A stretch of 64,000 nucleotides of DNA from Neckera pumila. Lineage: Eukaryota; Streptophyta; Bryopsida; Hypnales; Neckeraceae. Shown here one piece after another: positions 41,459-52,689 of this stretch. The DNA is taken from the NCBI GenBank assembly GCA_963969595.1, contig OZ018408.1, forward strand, positions 27,838,108 to 27,902,107, written 5' to 3'. How positions within the stretch are numbered: the stretch's first letter is position 1; each line of letters opens with the position of its first letter. The notes under the pieces were generated by a model. The model searched no databases. It was not told the origin of the DNA and saw only the letters and a program-made list of their open reading frames with translations. The translations under genes were made by a program, and so were the position numbers.

Positions 41459-41841
41459 TTCAACATCAGGGTTGTCCATTCTGACGTGACGTTGGCTTTT
41501 TACGTTGGTGTTTGCGTCAGCGACGGTCTAGACGTGTCCGCACGCGTCGAGATTGAATTGAGATCAAATTTTTTTTTTTTTTTTTTTTTCTTTTCCTATA
41601 CAGACATGTCCATTGACCTGGACGGACCAACCGTCGACAGGGACGGACGGACTGTCCAAAAAAAAAAAAAAAAAATTGGAGGGGAGACAGACCGGCCGTC
41701 GACAGGGACGGACCGTCCAAAAAAAAAAAAAAATTTTTTTAATTTTTTTTTGGATACGGACGGACGCTGGGATTGGATCCTGACGTTTCATCAGAGACGT
41801 CCATCTAGACGTGATGTGACGGTGACGACCCTGTTCAACAT
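41459..41841. mobile_element. hAT-type MITE with perfect 8-bp target-site duplication
   Basis: The element occupies 41467-41833 between identical 8-mers TTCAACAT (41459-41466 and 41834-41841). Its ends are CAGGGTTGTC and the complement of CAGGGTCGTC, matching hAT termini (CAGGG-type, 8-bp duplication). The interior is packed with GACGGAC/GTCCGTC motifs and long homopolymers: about 21 T near 41570, about 17 A near 41658 and about 13 A near 41720. The A-tract-bearing unit (CCGTCGACAGGGACGGAC) occurs twice. The uncharacteristic GC-rich islands contrast with the flanks. Non-autonomous. Confidence 0.88.
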
Positions 41842-42905
41842 CTTTACTGCTTTGTTCGCACCAATAAGAATCTACAAATACAACGAAGATACGGGTTAAA
41901 CAATTTAATAGGCAGGTGTGAAGAGCAAGTTTGTGCATACTCAAATATCGAGAGCAAAAAAAGGTCCTTTCATTCAGTACTCTCTGCATTATCAGCTAAG
42001 AATTTCAAAAACAAAATAGAGGTAGTATCATCATACAAACAAAACAATGCTGACAAAAATAATTACATCAAGAAAGTATAGAAAGTCCTAAGTGCATCCC
42101 AACTAGCAATCATAATGCAAAACATAATAAAACATTTAATGAAATGTCAGGCCCAAGGCCACTTTTCATTATGATCAACTTATAAACATAGTTGTCACAT
42201 TAAATGTACCATCCATCCAAATTCTCTAATTTTTCTACCTGTCCAGAATGTCCAGTGACCCCAATCTGTCTAATGTGACTACTATAAGGTAGTACATTAT
42301 TTATCCGATTTGCCTGATCTATTTGCTTGTCTGGGACATTCTATAATCCAAACTCGCTTGATGTGATAATGATTCTTACAAATCCCTTGTATTGCTAACA
42401 AAAAATCCTCAACTGAGAACATAAAATTCTTGAGGACTTACCTCAATACCATTGAAAAAGCAAAAAAGAATTTAGATTCTTTTTGTATACAATCTTGAGC
42501 TCATTAGAAGTAAAAGGTCCTAAAAGTCAGAAGAAGAAGATAAAACACTCACTCAATATGAAGCATGCTCTCTTCAAATCTTCAATGACTGTCAAAGTTC
42601 TAAGTCATACTGCTTAATTTCATCCATTGTAGAAATTTTCATCCATTGTAATTATTTCCAAAATTCATCTATTGTTGTTGATTTCATGCAATTTTGTCAA
42701 AGTATTCATCCAATTATACATTGAGCTTTCTCCAATTATTCAATGAAGTTCATCCAAAAGGACAAAAGAACAACCAAATTGTCTAAAATACATCCGCATT
42801 GCTTTTAGCAATATGCAATTTAGCCCCAATTATTTTGATTTTTAGCCCCAAATAATAACAAATTTAGCCCCAGCTATTGGCATAAAATAGGACAAATTTT
42901 CATTA
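41842..42905. other. AT-rich DNA with TTTAGCCCCA repeats at its end
   Basis: No gene. TTTAGCCCCAA occurs three times at 42820-42880, just left of the GAGAAAAAATCAG terminus at 42906. The same TTTAGCCCC text occurs right of the matching terminus, near 48077-48150. Confidence 0.4.
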
Positions 42906-43039
42906 GAGAAAAAATCAGGCTTTTGGAAATCTAGAGGTCCGCCAGTAGAATTGTCATACTGGAGAAACTAATCATCTGTTCGGTTTGCTCGTCCAATTGA
43001 AATTCTACACGTTTGATGTAGTCAACAAATAGTTGACTT

Positions 43040-43320
43040 TCTACATCTCTACACTCACCTAGAAGTGTGGGTGGTCAACATTTCCGCCCCTCTGGATTGG
43101 TGCCTGTGCATGGGTGGTCCTGCCCGCACCTATATATCTGCATCTAGACATTCAGCGGTGCCGCCCCTCTAGATCCATGCCCATGTAAGGGTATTCCCGC
43201 CTGCACTCAAACGTCTGAGTCCAGACATTCTACGTTGGCACCAAATTGAATCCACGTCTATATAACAATGTTTCCGCCTACACCTAGACATCCACGCCCA
43301 AAGGTGGTTGCAGAAAAGAC
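43040..43320. repeat. Degenerate tandem repeat, unit about 75 bp, 3-4 copies
   Basis: CGCCCCTCT-GAT, CC-TG-ATG-G-GGT, CCCGC-TGCAC and C-AGACATTC recur in order three times, with a weaker first unit near 43045. The segment is GC-richer than its surroundings and has no open frame of interest. Confidence 0.55.
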
Positions 43321-44684
43321 TGACGGATTTTTGTAGCATTTTCTACAATACTCATGTTTTTTTCGGGAGCACTCTGGAAAAAATAATTTTTTTAAAATGT
43401 GAAAAAAATATTTCATATATAGATTAAAGGTGTCCTGAGAAGGAAAAGCATAGAAGAATTTTCTAGGTAGAAGAACTAGAAAATCTCATGAAAAGTGCAA
43501 AATGTCATGAAAATAGGTACTTTCACATTTTAATTTGTAAAAAATAGGAAAAGAAATTTAAAAAAAAAACTACAATATCAAAAATTGGGATTACTTTATA
43601 ATAATAAGATTTCACCAAAAGAATGATCATAAAACCATCTTCAATGTTTAGAAATGCATGCACAAAGGAGCCTTGTTAGCACGCATGTGGAAGACATATA
43701 ATAAAATATTTTAAATTCCCTTTGATAGAAACATGACTTTGTACTATAGAAATAGACCACAGAAATTTTAACTCTAGATCATTAATTTTGAATGCTTCCT
43801 AATACTAAAATTCCCTAAATTGCAAAGTGTGACAAATTAGCTGAATTAAAAATTAAATAGAAAACTCTTTTTCTAAATTTTTGAAAAGTAAGGATTCTAA
43901 TTAATATAAAGTTTATCATCTTCCATAAAAATTTCAAGCACATCGGCTTCACCTTCCAAAAGCTATGGTTGTTCACAACTTCGTCACTTCCATTGTGACG
44001 CCAAATGCCCAAATAGTACCGGTCTTTCTTGCATTCACCTCTAGGCATATTAAATTTCTACCTGCCTCTGTCCATGCCAAGACCAAGATGTTCCCCCCCC
44101 CCCCTTATGCCCTCGCTTCTCGTGTCCATGCCCCAATTCTAGCATGGAATGCCATGTCTTTAGACACCACGCCAAAGGACGAGTAAAGGTAAGTAATAAT
44201 AATTTTATCTTTATTTGCAAAAATTTCAAGCCCTCAAAAATTTAAGTGGTCCGGATTGTCCGGTTGGCATGTCCGGGATGTTTGGTGAACTTGACCCCCT
44301 GGATGTAATAACCCTTGGCTATTAGTTAATGATATCCTTAAGGATTTCCACATCACACCTGACCCTATAGAATTGTATTAATTGTGGGTTCATCTTGTCT
44401 GACTTTCACAAAAGGTAGTTAGGACGTATAGTCAAAGTGCAACAAAGGTAGTGTTTGATAATCAATCCTAAATCCATTTGAGATTATTAATCGACTTAGA
44501 ATCCATGGTATTTAATAAATTCTAATGATTTCAGCAACTAGCTTCAAATCAAAAGCCACTTAATTTGGTGTGTTTGAAGAAGAAAAGAGAATCTCTTCAT
44601 ACAAGTAAGGCAGTAGTAGGTAAAACAATCTATATGGAATATATAAATTAGGATTAATAGGAATTCAACTGCTTATAGATAAGT

Positions 44685-45081
44685 CAAAACATAGGAATTG
44701 TGCTCAAAGTAGATTTTTAAAGTTCATTTTAGCATAGTAGAATATATTTTTTTTAAAAGCTTTGAACTAAAAAAACGTTGTGGAATTAAGTTAAATTTTA
44801 TTTTCAAAAATCCATTTGAATTTTAGATCCTCTAATAGAAAGTTATGGACAAAATTTAGACAAAGTGTTTGAAAATGTTAAAAAACATGTCCCTTCCAAC
44901 CCCTCTATGAAATTTGTCTATGACTTTTAGTTGGAGTCTCAAAACCTCAAATGGATTTTTTGGTGATAAAATTTAGCTTATTTCCCCAAATTTTTTTTAG
45001 TTCAAAGTTTTTTAAAAAGATATTCAACTATGCTAAAATGAGGTTTGAAATTCTACTTTGAGCAAAATTTTCTATGTTTTG
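44685..45081. mobile_element. Hairpin element, arms about 180 bp (same family as 38838-39631)
   Basis: The arms 44685-44865 and 44910-45081 are reverse complements through CAAAACATAG, GCTCAAAGTAGA, TTTTAGCATAGT and ATCCATTTGA. The loop is only about 40 bases, and the direct duplication seen in the 38.8-kb relative is absent, so this may be the simpler ancestral form. Confidence 0.68.
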
Positions 45082-45234
45082 ACAATGAGTAGTCAAGCTC
45101 TCATCTTCAAATTACCCCATACCCTTTGAAGACTCACGATGGACAATTCATTTCATTATAAAAAAACCCTCTTAATCCTTTCTTCTCATTAAATGTTAAT
45201 GAAGTAATTCTTTCATATTGCCATAAAAAAACAT

Positions 45235-45510
45235 GATGATGGATGATAAGTGGAATATTTTGGACATTTTTCTTTTTTTTTTGGTAGTTGCAAGAAACAC
45301 CTGCCAATTTTGGCTCAAAATGGCCTCAATATTAGAGTGTTGTGACTTTTGAAATTTTTTTTTTAAATGAAATAAAATACGGATAAATTGTAAAGCATTC
45401 AAAATAGTAGGTATGTAAAAAACCAAACCTAGAAAATTTTATCTTTATAAGTTATGCACATTCAAAGAGTCATGGAAAATGCAAGAAAATACACGTTTTG
45501 GAATTTTGAT
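45235..45510. repeat. Dispersed repeat, reverse-complement relative of 59830-60090
   Basis: The reverse complement reads through TTGCA-TTTCCAT-A-TCTTTG, TTTTCTAGGTTTG-TTTTT, CAAAAGTCACAA and TATTGAGGCCATTTTGA, all present in order at 59890-60065. Confidence 0.6.
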
Positions 45511-45914
45511 TTTTTGATTTAGATAAAAAATTCAAAAAATAAAATCTGTTTTTTTTTAACTTGGAGGTGCTTCTCCTCAACTATTTGCAACTCTGGAAAA
45601 AAAATTGTAATCTCTACACGAGCGCAAAGGTAGTGCACTTTGAGTACATGAGGAAGGTAGACACTTTATTATTTTTGGAAAATCTCTTTGTAGACTTGTG
45701 TAACTTTAGTAGAACTCCTTATTCCTTATATCCCAATTTTCACCTTTAAATTTGCATCTTTGAGTTGGAAATAGTGCTATCCGCCGCCCTGTCCCGCCCC
45801 CCTTCACAAGTAGTCAAGGTATACATCTAATTGGAGGCAATTTAAAATAATAAACTAATTTTGAATTTTTTTTTAAAAAAACTTGAAGTCTGAAACCACC
45901 ACATGTACCTTCAT

Positions 45915-46847
45915 TTAACCCCTATAGGCCCAAGGCCTTTTTTTCTGCCAAAAAACACCCAAAACTGTCATTTTTTTAGCATAGAGTGAAAAAAATTTAA
46001 AAATGTTTTTTTTTTTTCCACATCTAAACGTAGGATCTTACACCTAACTAGTATGAGAATGTGTGGAAAAAATTTCAAAATTTTTGACCGCACAGATTGC
46101 AAGATATCTACATTTAAAGTGAAAAAAACAAATTTTTCAGCACATTGTGAGACTGGATTTTTTGACTTTGAACATTTTTAACTTGAAATTTTTACACTAC
46201 AGAGTTTTGAGCTTAAAATGTTTATATTGGAGAATTGAGTTGACAATCTACCCAAAAAATAAAAATTCAAAAAAACTTAATTTTCATTATTAAAAAAATT
46301 ATTAAGTAGAAGTAGGTACGAGATAGAAGGAAAATTTAAAATATTCATATATTTTAGATGGAATTAAAATGCACTAATCCCAATGGTCAGATTGTTCTAG
46401 CAAGTAAACTTTAACCATGCATTAAAAAATAAATTTGAAAAATTTGAAAAATTGCATTTAGAATTGATCCTACAAGTTATTTTTTTCAAAAAGATGCTCT
46501 AACTGCCCAAAAAACAAGAATGTCCATAACTTTCTCATAACAAATCCAAATGAAATGAATCGAAGCTTCTTAGATAGACAAAAATATAATCTATGAGAAA
46601 ACAAATAATAATAAAAAAAAAAATGTGCAAATTTTTTTTACTACCCATCGTCCCCTGTTTTGAGCTTATTTGGTCATAACTTTTGTTCCTGGGCACCGAT
46701 TGTGAAAAAAATTATATTCCTATGAAGCTAATCATTTTTTCTACCTTCCAAAAAAGTTTCAAAAAATCAAGAGAAAATTTCCGCCCGTAGGTACCTGCCC
46801 GAAAATGCATTTGTCCCCCAAAGGGACAACGAGCTTTTAGGGGTTAA
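45915..46847. mobile_element. Long TTAA element, first of a head-to-tail pair (933 bp)
   Basis: Begins TTAACCCCTATAGGCCC and ends CTTTTAGGGGTTAA. The interior, with ACGTAGGATCTTAC and GATTGCAAGATATCTA, is a diverged relative of the reversed copy at 40371. Its terminal TTAA at 46844-46847 is also the first TTAA of the next copy. Confidence 0.7.
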
Positions 46848-47814
46848 CCCCTAAAGGACCGGATTGTGTTTTTTGGACTTATAAATTTTTTGGGCAGGTG
46901 CCTGTGAGCAGAGATTTGCACATTTTGGGCTGAAATTTTAATAGAATGTGGAGACGAGGAATATCTTTCATATGCTCAAATTTCATGACATTTGGAAATA
47001 CGAGTAAAAAGTTATTGCACAATATGTTGTTTATTTCTCAACTCGGGCAGTCCGGGTAGATCTGAAAAAAACACTTTTTTAAGAAATAAAAATTTGAAAT
47101 TTGTTCTTTAGATTTATATGTACTCATAAAGCTTTGAATCATTTCATTTCAATAGTTGAGACAAAAGTTATGAGGCTTTTTTGTTTGCGGGCAGTTATGG
47201 AATCCCTACACCAAAAAAAACTTTGAAGTCCTTTATTTTTTGGATAACTGCCCGCAAACATTCCGGGCAAAGTACAAAGGTTCCAATATTAGATTTTTGA
47301 AAAAAAATCTTGCTATTGGATGTAGATTGTTTATAACAACAATGTAACCATTTGGATTGGAATTTTTTAATTTTGTAAATTATTTATTAACAATTTAGTA
47401 TTTTGAATCATTCTCTACTTCTTTCTACTTACTATTTTTTTCCTATATGTTGCACAATTCCAAATGATCTAAAAATTTTCATGTATGTAGCCAACTTGCC
47501 CTGAAGAATGAATCCAAAGAAGCACAACCATTTTGGACATTTTTTCATAATGATTTGGCCTTGTGAAGTGCAGCTGCCCGTTTTTTCGCAGAGGTCAAAA
47601 AAGGATTTTTGCCACTTCAAATGCTAATATCTTGCAATCTACATGGTGGAAATTTCTGAAATTTTTTCCACATATTCTCAAACTAGAGTACAACAAGATC
47701 CCACGGTTACATGTGTCAAAAAACAATATTTTTCTAAAATTTGGTACTTGGACTAGAAATGGCAGTTTTGGAGCATTTTTGGTGAGAACATAGTCAAGGA
47801 ACTTTAGGGGTTAA
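46844..47814. mobile_element. Long TTAA element, second of the pair (971 bp)
   Basis: Starts TTAACCCCTAAAGGACCGG and ends ACTTTAGGGGTTAA. The body closely matches 20848-21787 in the same orientation, including AATTCCAAATGATCT, GTGAAGTGCAGCTGCCC and ACAAGATCCCACGG. The two copies share one TTAA, as expected if one inserted at the target site flanking the other. Confidence 0.76.
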
Positions 47815-48070
47815 AATCTCATGAGAAAGACGTATGAGGCAAAAGTTATGATAAAAAATGTACTTGTCCAAGGCCAAGGGGACACAAAAAAGGACATGTG
47901 TTTCTTGCAACGACCCTTGGTCAAAGTGCAAGGTGCATCACATTACAAGGTGTTTAATAACGAATCATAAGTAGTAAGAGGGAAAAAAATAATAAAAATG
48001 CAAGATAAAGTGTAAGATGTGGAGTCCTCTGAGGAGTTTCTGGCGGCCTTCTGGAGGCCTGATTTTTCTC

Positions 48071-48850
48071 TAATGTTTAGCCCTCTTTTCACCTAGTGCT
48101 AGAAAGGGGGCTAAATTGGGGGTGGAACTACCCAGTTTAGCCCCAACTAAACGACTCAAAGTTTCCAGTGAATTAATTACATCTGACCAAGCGAGTAAGA
48201 AGAAGAAAAAGGACGCTACCCTCTTTTTGGAACGGAGACCACGTGTACTCTGCTGCTTTTACTGGAAATTTTAAACGATATTATAGTGAGCGGCAAGAAT
48301 TGCTATCCATTGGAAGGGATACGGTATTCAGTTACTACCTAGAAATATGGAAATAACGGTTCCGGTTATTGACTACTGACTGCTAGCTAGGTTCGTCTGT
48401 ATAGCATGCGTCATAACAATGTCTATCTCTAAAAGGAGGCCAAAAAGGACAACATTCTTGAAGGCTATCTATTCATTTAGGGCGACGTTGGCCAATAACT
48501 ATTGGAATCCATCTCTACATATGAGTAGAAAATCGCATCGAACGAGCTTATGAGGGAATTCCACAAAGCATGCAACATGTATCATACCGTATATCCAGCG
48601 TAAAAACAAGCAGAAACGGTTTGAGATTTCCCATTCAGAACGTAAGAATAAGAAGGAATCAGGATTACAGCGAGAGTGCCATAACGGGATGTGGCACACG
48701 CTAGCTGTACTGATTTTTTATTCCATAATTAATTACAAAGAGCACTGCAAACACTTGGAGCTTTTTTTAAGCCTGCATGGCATTCATCCACACCCTGACT
48801 TCAAACCCAGTGCCATGACGACTAGCTAGTTCTAGTGCCATGCAAGGAGT
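48071..48850. other. Metallothionein 3' flank and intergenic DNA
   Basis: Includes the palindrome GGGGGCTAAATTGGGGG/GTTTAGCCCC near 48112-48150. From 48.2 kb the composition becomes balanced, but no gene was recognised. Confidence 0.4.
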
Positions 48851-49215
48851 CTATTCCTTGGCGCAGGTTCCTGCAGCGCAATCACAGTTTCCGCACTTGC
48901 CTCCGCTCTCCTTGGCGCAGGTTCCTAAATTGCAAGCCACAAATTAAAACACACCATCGGTCACCATGGAAACAAGAGAGGAAACCACCCCTGATAGTAC
49001 AATTCATCAATAGTGAAGTGCTTGACACCATTGCATCTAGCTAAGTTGCAGTCACAAGTGAGCTGCGAAGGAGAAGACGATGAAGAGAAGATGAAGCATC
49101 AACGATCGATCTCACCTGCAGCGCAGTCACAGTTGCCGCACTTGCCGCCATCCTCCTTGGCGCAAGTTCCTGCGGCGCAGTCGCAGTTGCCGCACTTGCC
49201 GGTATCCTTGGCCAT
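48851..49215 (-). CDS. Metallothionein with three tandem Cys repeats
   Basis: Two minus-strand coding exons, 49215-49116 and 48924-48851, join in phase to a 57-residue protein. After MAKDTG comes the block KCGNCDCAAGTCAKE three times, separated by DGG and SGG. Each block has Cys-X2-Cys-X-Cys-X4-Cys, so there are 12 Cys, no aromatic residue and no His. Such proteins bind Cu, Zn or Cd through thiolate clusters and buffer metals and redox in the cytosol. Most plant metallothioneins instead have two Cys-rich ends around a long Cys-free linker. The splice falls in the second repeat's Gly codon (GCTGCAG/GTGAGA; acceptor AATTTAG). ATG 49215 is in good context (GCAGCCATGGCC). A TATA box lies at 49745-49752, implying a 5'UTR intron. 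Confidence 0.9.
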
Positions 49216-49744
49216 GGCTGCTGCTGTAGTGAACGAGTGTGAAAGCTTTGAATGATCGAATGCTCTGTCCCCGCATACAGACACAATAAATAATAACAAT
49301 TAGAACAGCAATTCTTCCTCACTTCAGCTACTATCGATCAATTCTTTGCAAACTACCAAACTTCTATATATGCGACTACCAAACTCATTCTGTCGTAACC
49401 CATGCCACTCCAGTTCTCCCAGTCTATCGAAAACAATCGATCTGGTTATGTGGAAGCTCCGGACTAGAAATTCAGAACTCGGAAATGTGGTAACAACCGC
49501 AAGGACAACAGTTAAGCTAGCTAGCTCCAAGATGTGCATCGGAGAGTACTATCTCTGCCACTCCTGCTAACGAGAAGGAGCGATGTTGCAAGCTAGCTAC
49601 GTACGTACTCAAGCAACTTGACATGCATCAGCAAAACACAAAGCTTGCAATGCAAGACCGATCGATTCTTACCAAGACTGAAAACGAAGTGTAGCTAGAG
49701 AAGACGAATTGAATGAGATGCAGAAATGGCTTCTCCTTCCTCCG
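49216..49744 (-). other. Probable 5'UTR of the metallothionein gene, with a leader intron
   Basis: From the TATA box, a start near 49715 is expected. A good minus-strand donor (CTTG/GTAAGAATCG) is at 49673/49672, and an acceptor (CACTACAG) is just upstream of the ATG. The inferred leader intron is about 445 bases. Confidence 0.5.
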
Positions 49745-49752
49745 TTTTTATA
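49745..49752 (-). promoter_or_regulatory. TATA box of the metallothionein gene
   Basis: TATAAAAA on the minus strand in a GC-balanced region. About 100 bases upstream, a TGCACAC core (49850-49856, plus strand) sits in a CACACGCTTTGCACACGCTT direct repeat. It fits the TGCRCNC metal-response core known from animals, but that element's role in plants is uncertain. Confidence 0.6.
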
Positions 49753-49859
49753 ACTACCAGCCGGGCTTATACTTGGCCCGACTCCCCCGGAAGGTTCAGA
49801 CAGGGATCCCCATGCTCAGATGCTGTTGAGATTCCCGCGGCACACGCTTTGCACACGCT

Positions 49860-52689
49860 TGAGTGTACTGCAGAATTGAAGCACAGTACAGTGGTGGGGC
49901 AACGCTCAAGGAGTGGTCAGCATGGTTTGTTTTTTAATCGGTTCCTTTCAATTGTCGACGCACGCTACCCCTTGCCAGTATTGAGCCCGAAACTTGCGCA
50001 ATCGATTTTTTAACATTTTGAACAGAACTTGGCTTACATGTTACCTCCTGGTTGCTGGATCAGGGGCAGCAGAACTGAACTTACTTTTGTGATCTCTCTG
50101 TTTGGGCCTTTTTGTTGCAAGTATTCCGGGGGCCAAGGCCGGCAAGGAAATCAAAAATTGCAAAATAACTCTCATTGGCCAAAAAAATGGGAGGGCTCGC
50201 TTGACCAGTGAGAGTGCTCAGAAAATTGACTTGCAAAAGCCTCAAAAGGACTCCTTTGGATCCACACTCAAGAATTATGATCTTATAGTGCAAAGGACAA
50301 TAATGACAAACACACACCATCTCATCAAATGTGAAAAAATTAAAATTATAACTACACAAAAGATTTAAATTAGGTTGTCTTTCACTAATTTCTTGACATT
50401 CTACACTATATAACTGATATTTACTATTTTTCCACCAAAATGCACTACTTTTAAATTAAGTATTGTTGTAATGAGAACTCGTGAACCTCCATGTGTACAA
50501 ACAAAAATATTTGTAGAAACATTTGTTGACTTTTATGGCTTGTAAAGTGACATTCTTGAAGTAAGGCAACCTAATTGTTAAAGCAACCTAGTTTTACTCT
50601 TTTGTACAATGCAATTATTTCCAAACTTGGTTATCAATTCTAGGGAAGAAGGTCTTGCATTGATAAAAAAACTACATTAAAATTTATATGGAAAAGAATG
50701 TGTATGGTCATTTGATTATCCTAAAATACAAATTGAGAGTTTGAGATCTCTCTATCAATCAAGAAGGAGATTTTCCATTGAAGTTCTTTTAAATATTTTT
50801 ATAAAATCATATAATGACAACTTTGCTCTTAAAAGACCAAATGTTAATTGACAAAGCAAAAAGGAGTCCAACCATCACTAAATAAAGCCCTAAAGAAGAT
50901 CAAGTAAAATTTCAAAAATATTATTGATCTTAAGATTGAAAAAAGAAGCTTATGAGGATGACATTCAATACTAAATTTTTTTTATAATTATCCTTTTGTT
51001 GTACAAATAAAAAGGTTTAAAAATTGAGTAACATTAGCAATTTACAATTGTTAACCATTGCCAATACAATATTACAACATTCATTATAGTTACAAAATGA
51101 TGAAATTGAAAGTCACGAAACTCAATCAAATAATGATGGTATGATATATTTTTAGAATCTTAAATGATCCATTTATCACAACTGAAGTATCAAATGGTTT
51201 TCTTATCTGACAAAAAAACTGGTCTGCATATTGTATTGGTTGTCTGACTACGCATGTCATACCTAAGATGTCATATTAATCAAGTGTCAAGTATGTTGTA
51301 CCCATGACAATTTTGTGAAATATAACCATATTAAGTAGCTTAGATAATTTGGAATCTCATTTTAATAACGATTCTAATTTAAATGTGATAAATGTTCATT
51401 AAATTGAGATACTTCAATAAAATGAGACTTTTGTATGTCAAAATCATATACTATGTTGGATAGTTTATCAAAAAAGCAACCTTAAAGTTGACTCTATTAG
51501 ATGGATGGGGGTCAACTAAATGTTCTAGAGGTTGCATTAGACTTTGTATAGTCATATTTGAGAAGACAATCCTAATTGAATGTAGTAGAATATTTTTTCC
51601 TCAAGTGTATTTACTAGAACTCTTACATATAGTCTCTAAATCATTAAAGGACATTTCATGTCTTGGTATTATTAAACTTCACTAGTTTTCTATTTTAAAA
51701 CACACATTTCAAAATTATGATATTTTTTTCATGTAATAATGTATATTGAAATTTGAATTCATTTTTCATAATTAAAAAGACCAAAATAAAATTTATAAGA
51801 TTTTTTAAACAAATTCTTTATAAAAGTTATTATAATTACAAAATTGCCTTATAAATATTAAATTTTGAAGAAAAAATAGTGACTATGAAGTAATAAAAAT
51901 AATATAAATTAATTGGTGTATTCTTTGAACTTACACCAAGAAAAACGCAATAGAAAATGTTCAAAAGTGGTATATTATTAGCTTTCAAGATGCTAGTCAT
52001 GCTACCTTCAAAGTGTTATAGAAACTGCAATTTCAAGAATTAAAAACTTAGATAAAATAAAAAATAGATTATTGGAGCTACTTTTTTAGTTATGCTTTAA
52101 ATCCTTGAAAATCAACAACTATGTGAAAAATTGAGGTTTGATTTCAAAATGCCCCTTGGGCTTGCAAGGTCCTTCAAGAGGTTATAGAATCAATTTATAA
52201 TCAATTTGCAATTGGTTCTAAAAATACCAACACTGTTTTTGAAGATGTTAGTGTTACTATTATTGTCTTAGTGTTGTATAGAATCCATCTTTGAAGAAAT
52301 CTATATCCTACTATTCTTGTCTATGTTCAAATTGTCACGTAGATTTTTATATAGAGTTCAAATTGTTGGAGGGCTATAGTGATAACAAAAAGTCTACTTT
52401 TGGAAAGGTCTATATAAATAAATTGTGCCTAATTGAGATTCCTTTCTAAACCAGCCCCTAAAAATTATTTCCTAAAATGTAGTGCCTATATTCATGAGAA
52501 TTTAGGATTTTATTTAGAGACTATTTTTTAATAATTTCAAATTCATAGTCTATTTATATACCATCTCAAAAAGGTATGAAAAGAGAATTTAAAAGGGGTT
52601 GCGAGATGCTCAAAGAAAAACATGTAATTCCGAATGTCATAGAGAAGAAGTGTCAAAGAATCCTGCCGATTTCCTAGAGATTAAGGTAG
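49860..52689. other. Intergenic DNA, with one MITE
   Basis: The metallothionein promoter occupies the first few hundred bases. Apart from the MITE at 50350-50620 the rest is AT-rich, with no gene recognised. Confidence 0.45.
50350..50620. mobile_element. MITE with ATTAGGTTGC termini, copy 2 (reversed)
   Basis: Left end AATTAGGTTGTCTTTCAC, right end GTAAGGCAACCTAATTGTTA followed by AAGCAACCTAGTT. The whole body is the reverse complement of 25810-26105 with many substitutions. Confidence 0.58.

Larger units (their letters stand above)
42906..48070. mobile_element. Possible 5.2-kb composite bounded by GAGAAAAA-TCAGGC ends
   Basis: The left end, GAGAAAAAATCAGGCTTTTG, and the right end (complement of GAGAAAAATCAGGCCTCCAG) match the TA-flanked MITEs at 31852 and 62035, and each is next to TA. 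Flanks on both sides contain TTTAGCCCC text, which fits one insertion into a single locus. The interior holds a 44.7-kb hairpin, two TTAA elements and a 75-bp tandem, but no transposase. Two unrelated end fragments would look similar, so this is tentative. Confidence 0.35.

Noticed and set aside
41435..41989. Long frames on both strands with poly-Phe or poly-Lys runs
   Set aside because: They read the homopolymers of the hAT MITE; target duplication and terminal repeats explain the segment.
49041..49322. Alternative frames across the metallothionein exon
   Set aside because: The Cys-repeat frame has the correct start, splice phase and stop; the others are shadows created by its repeated codons.
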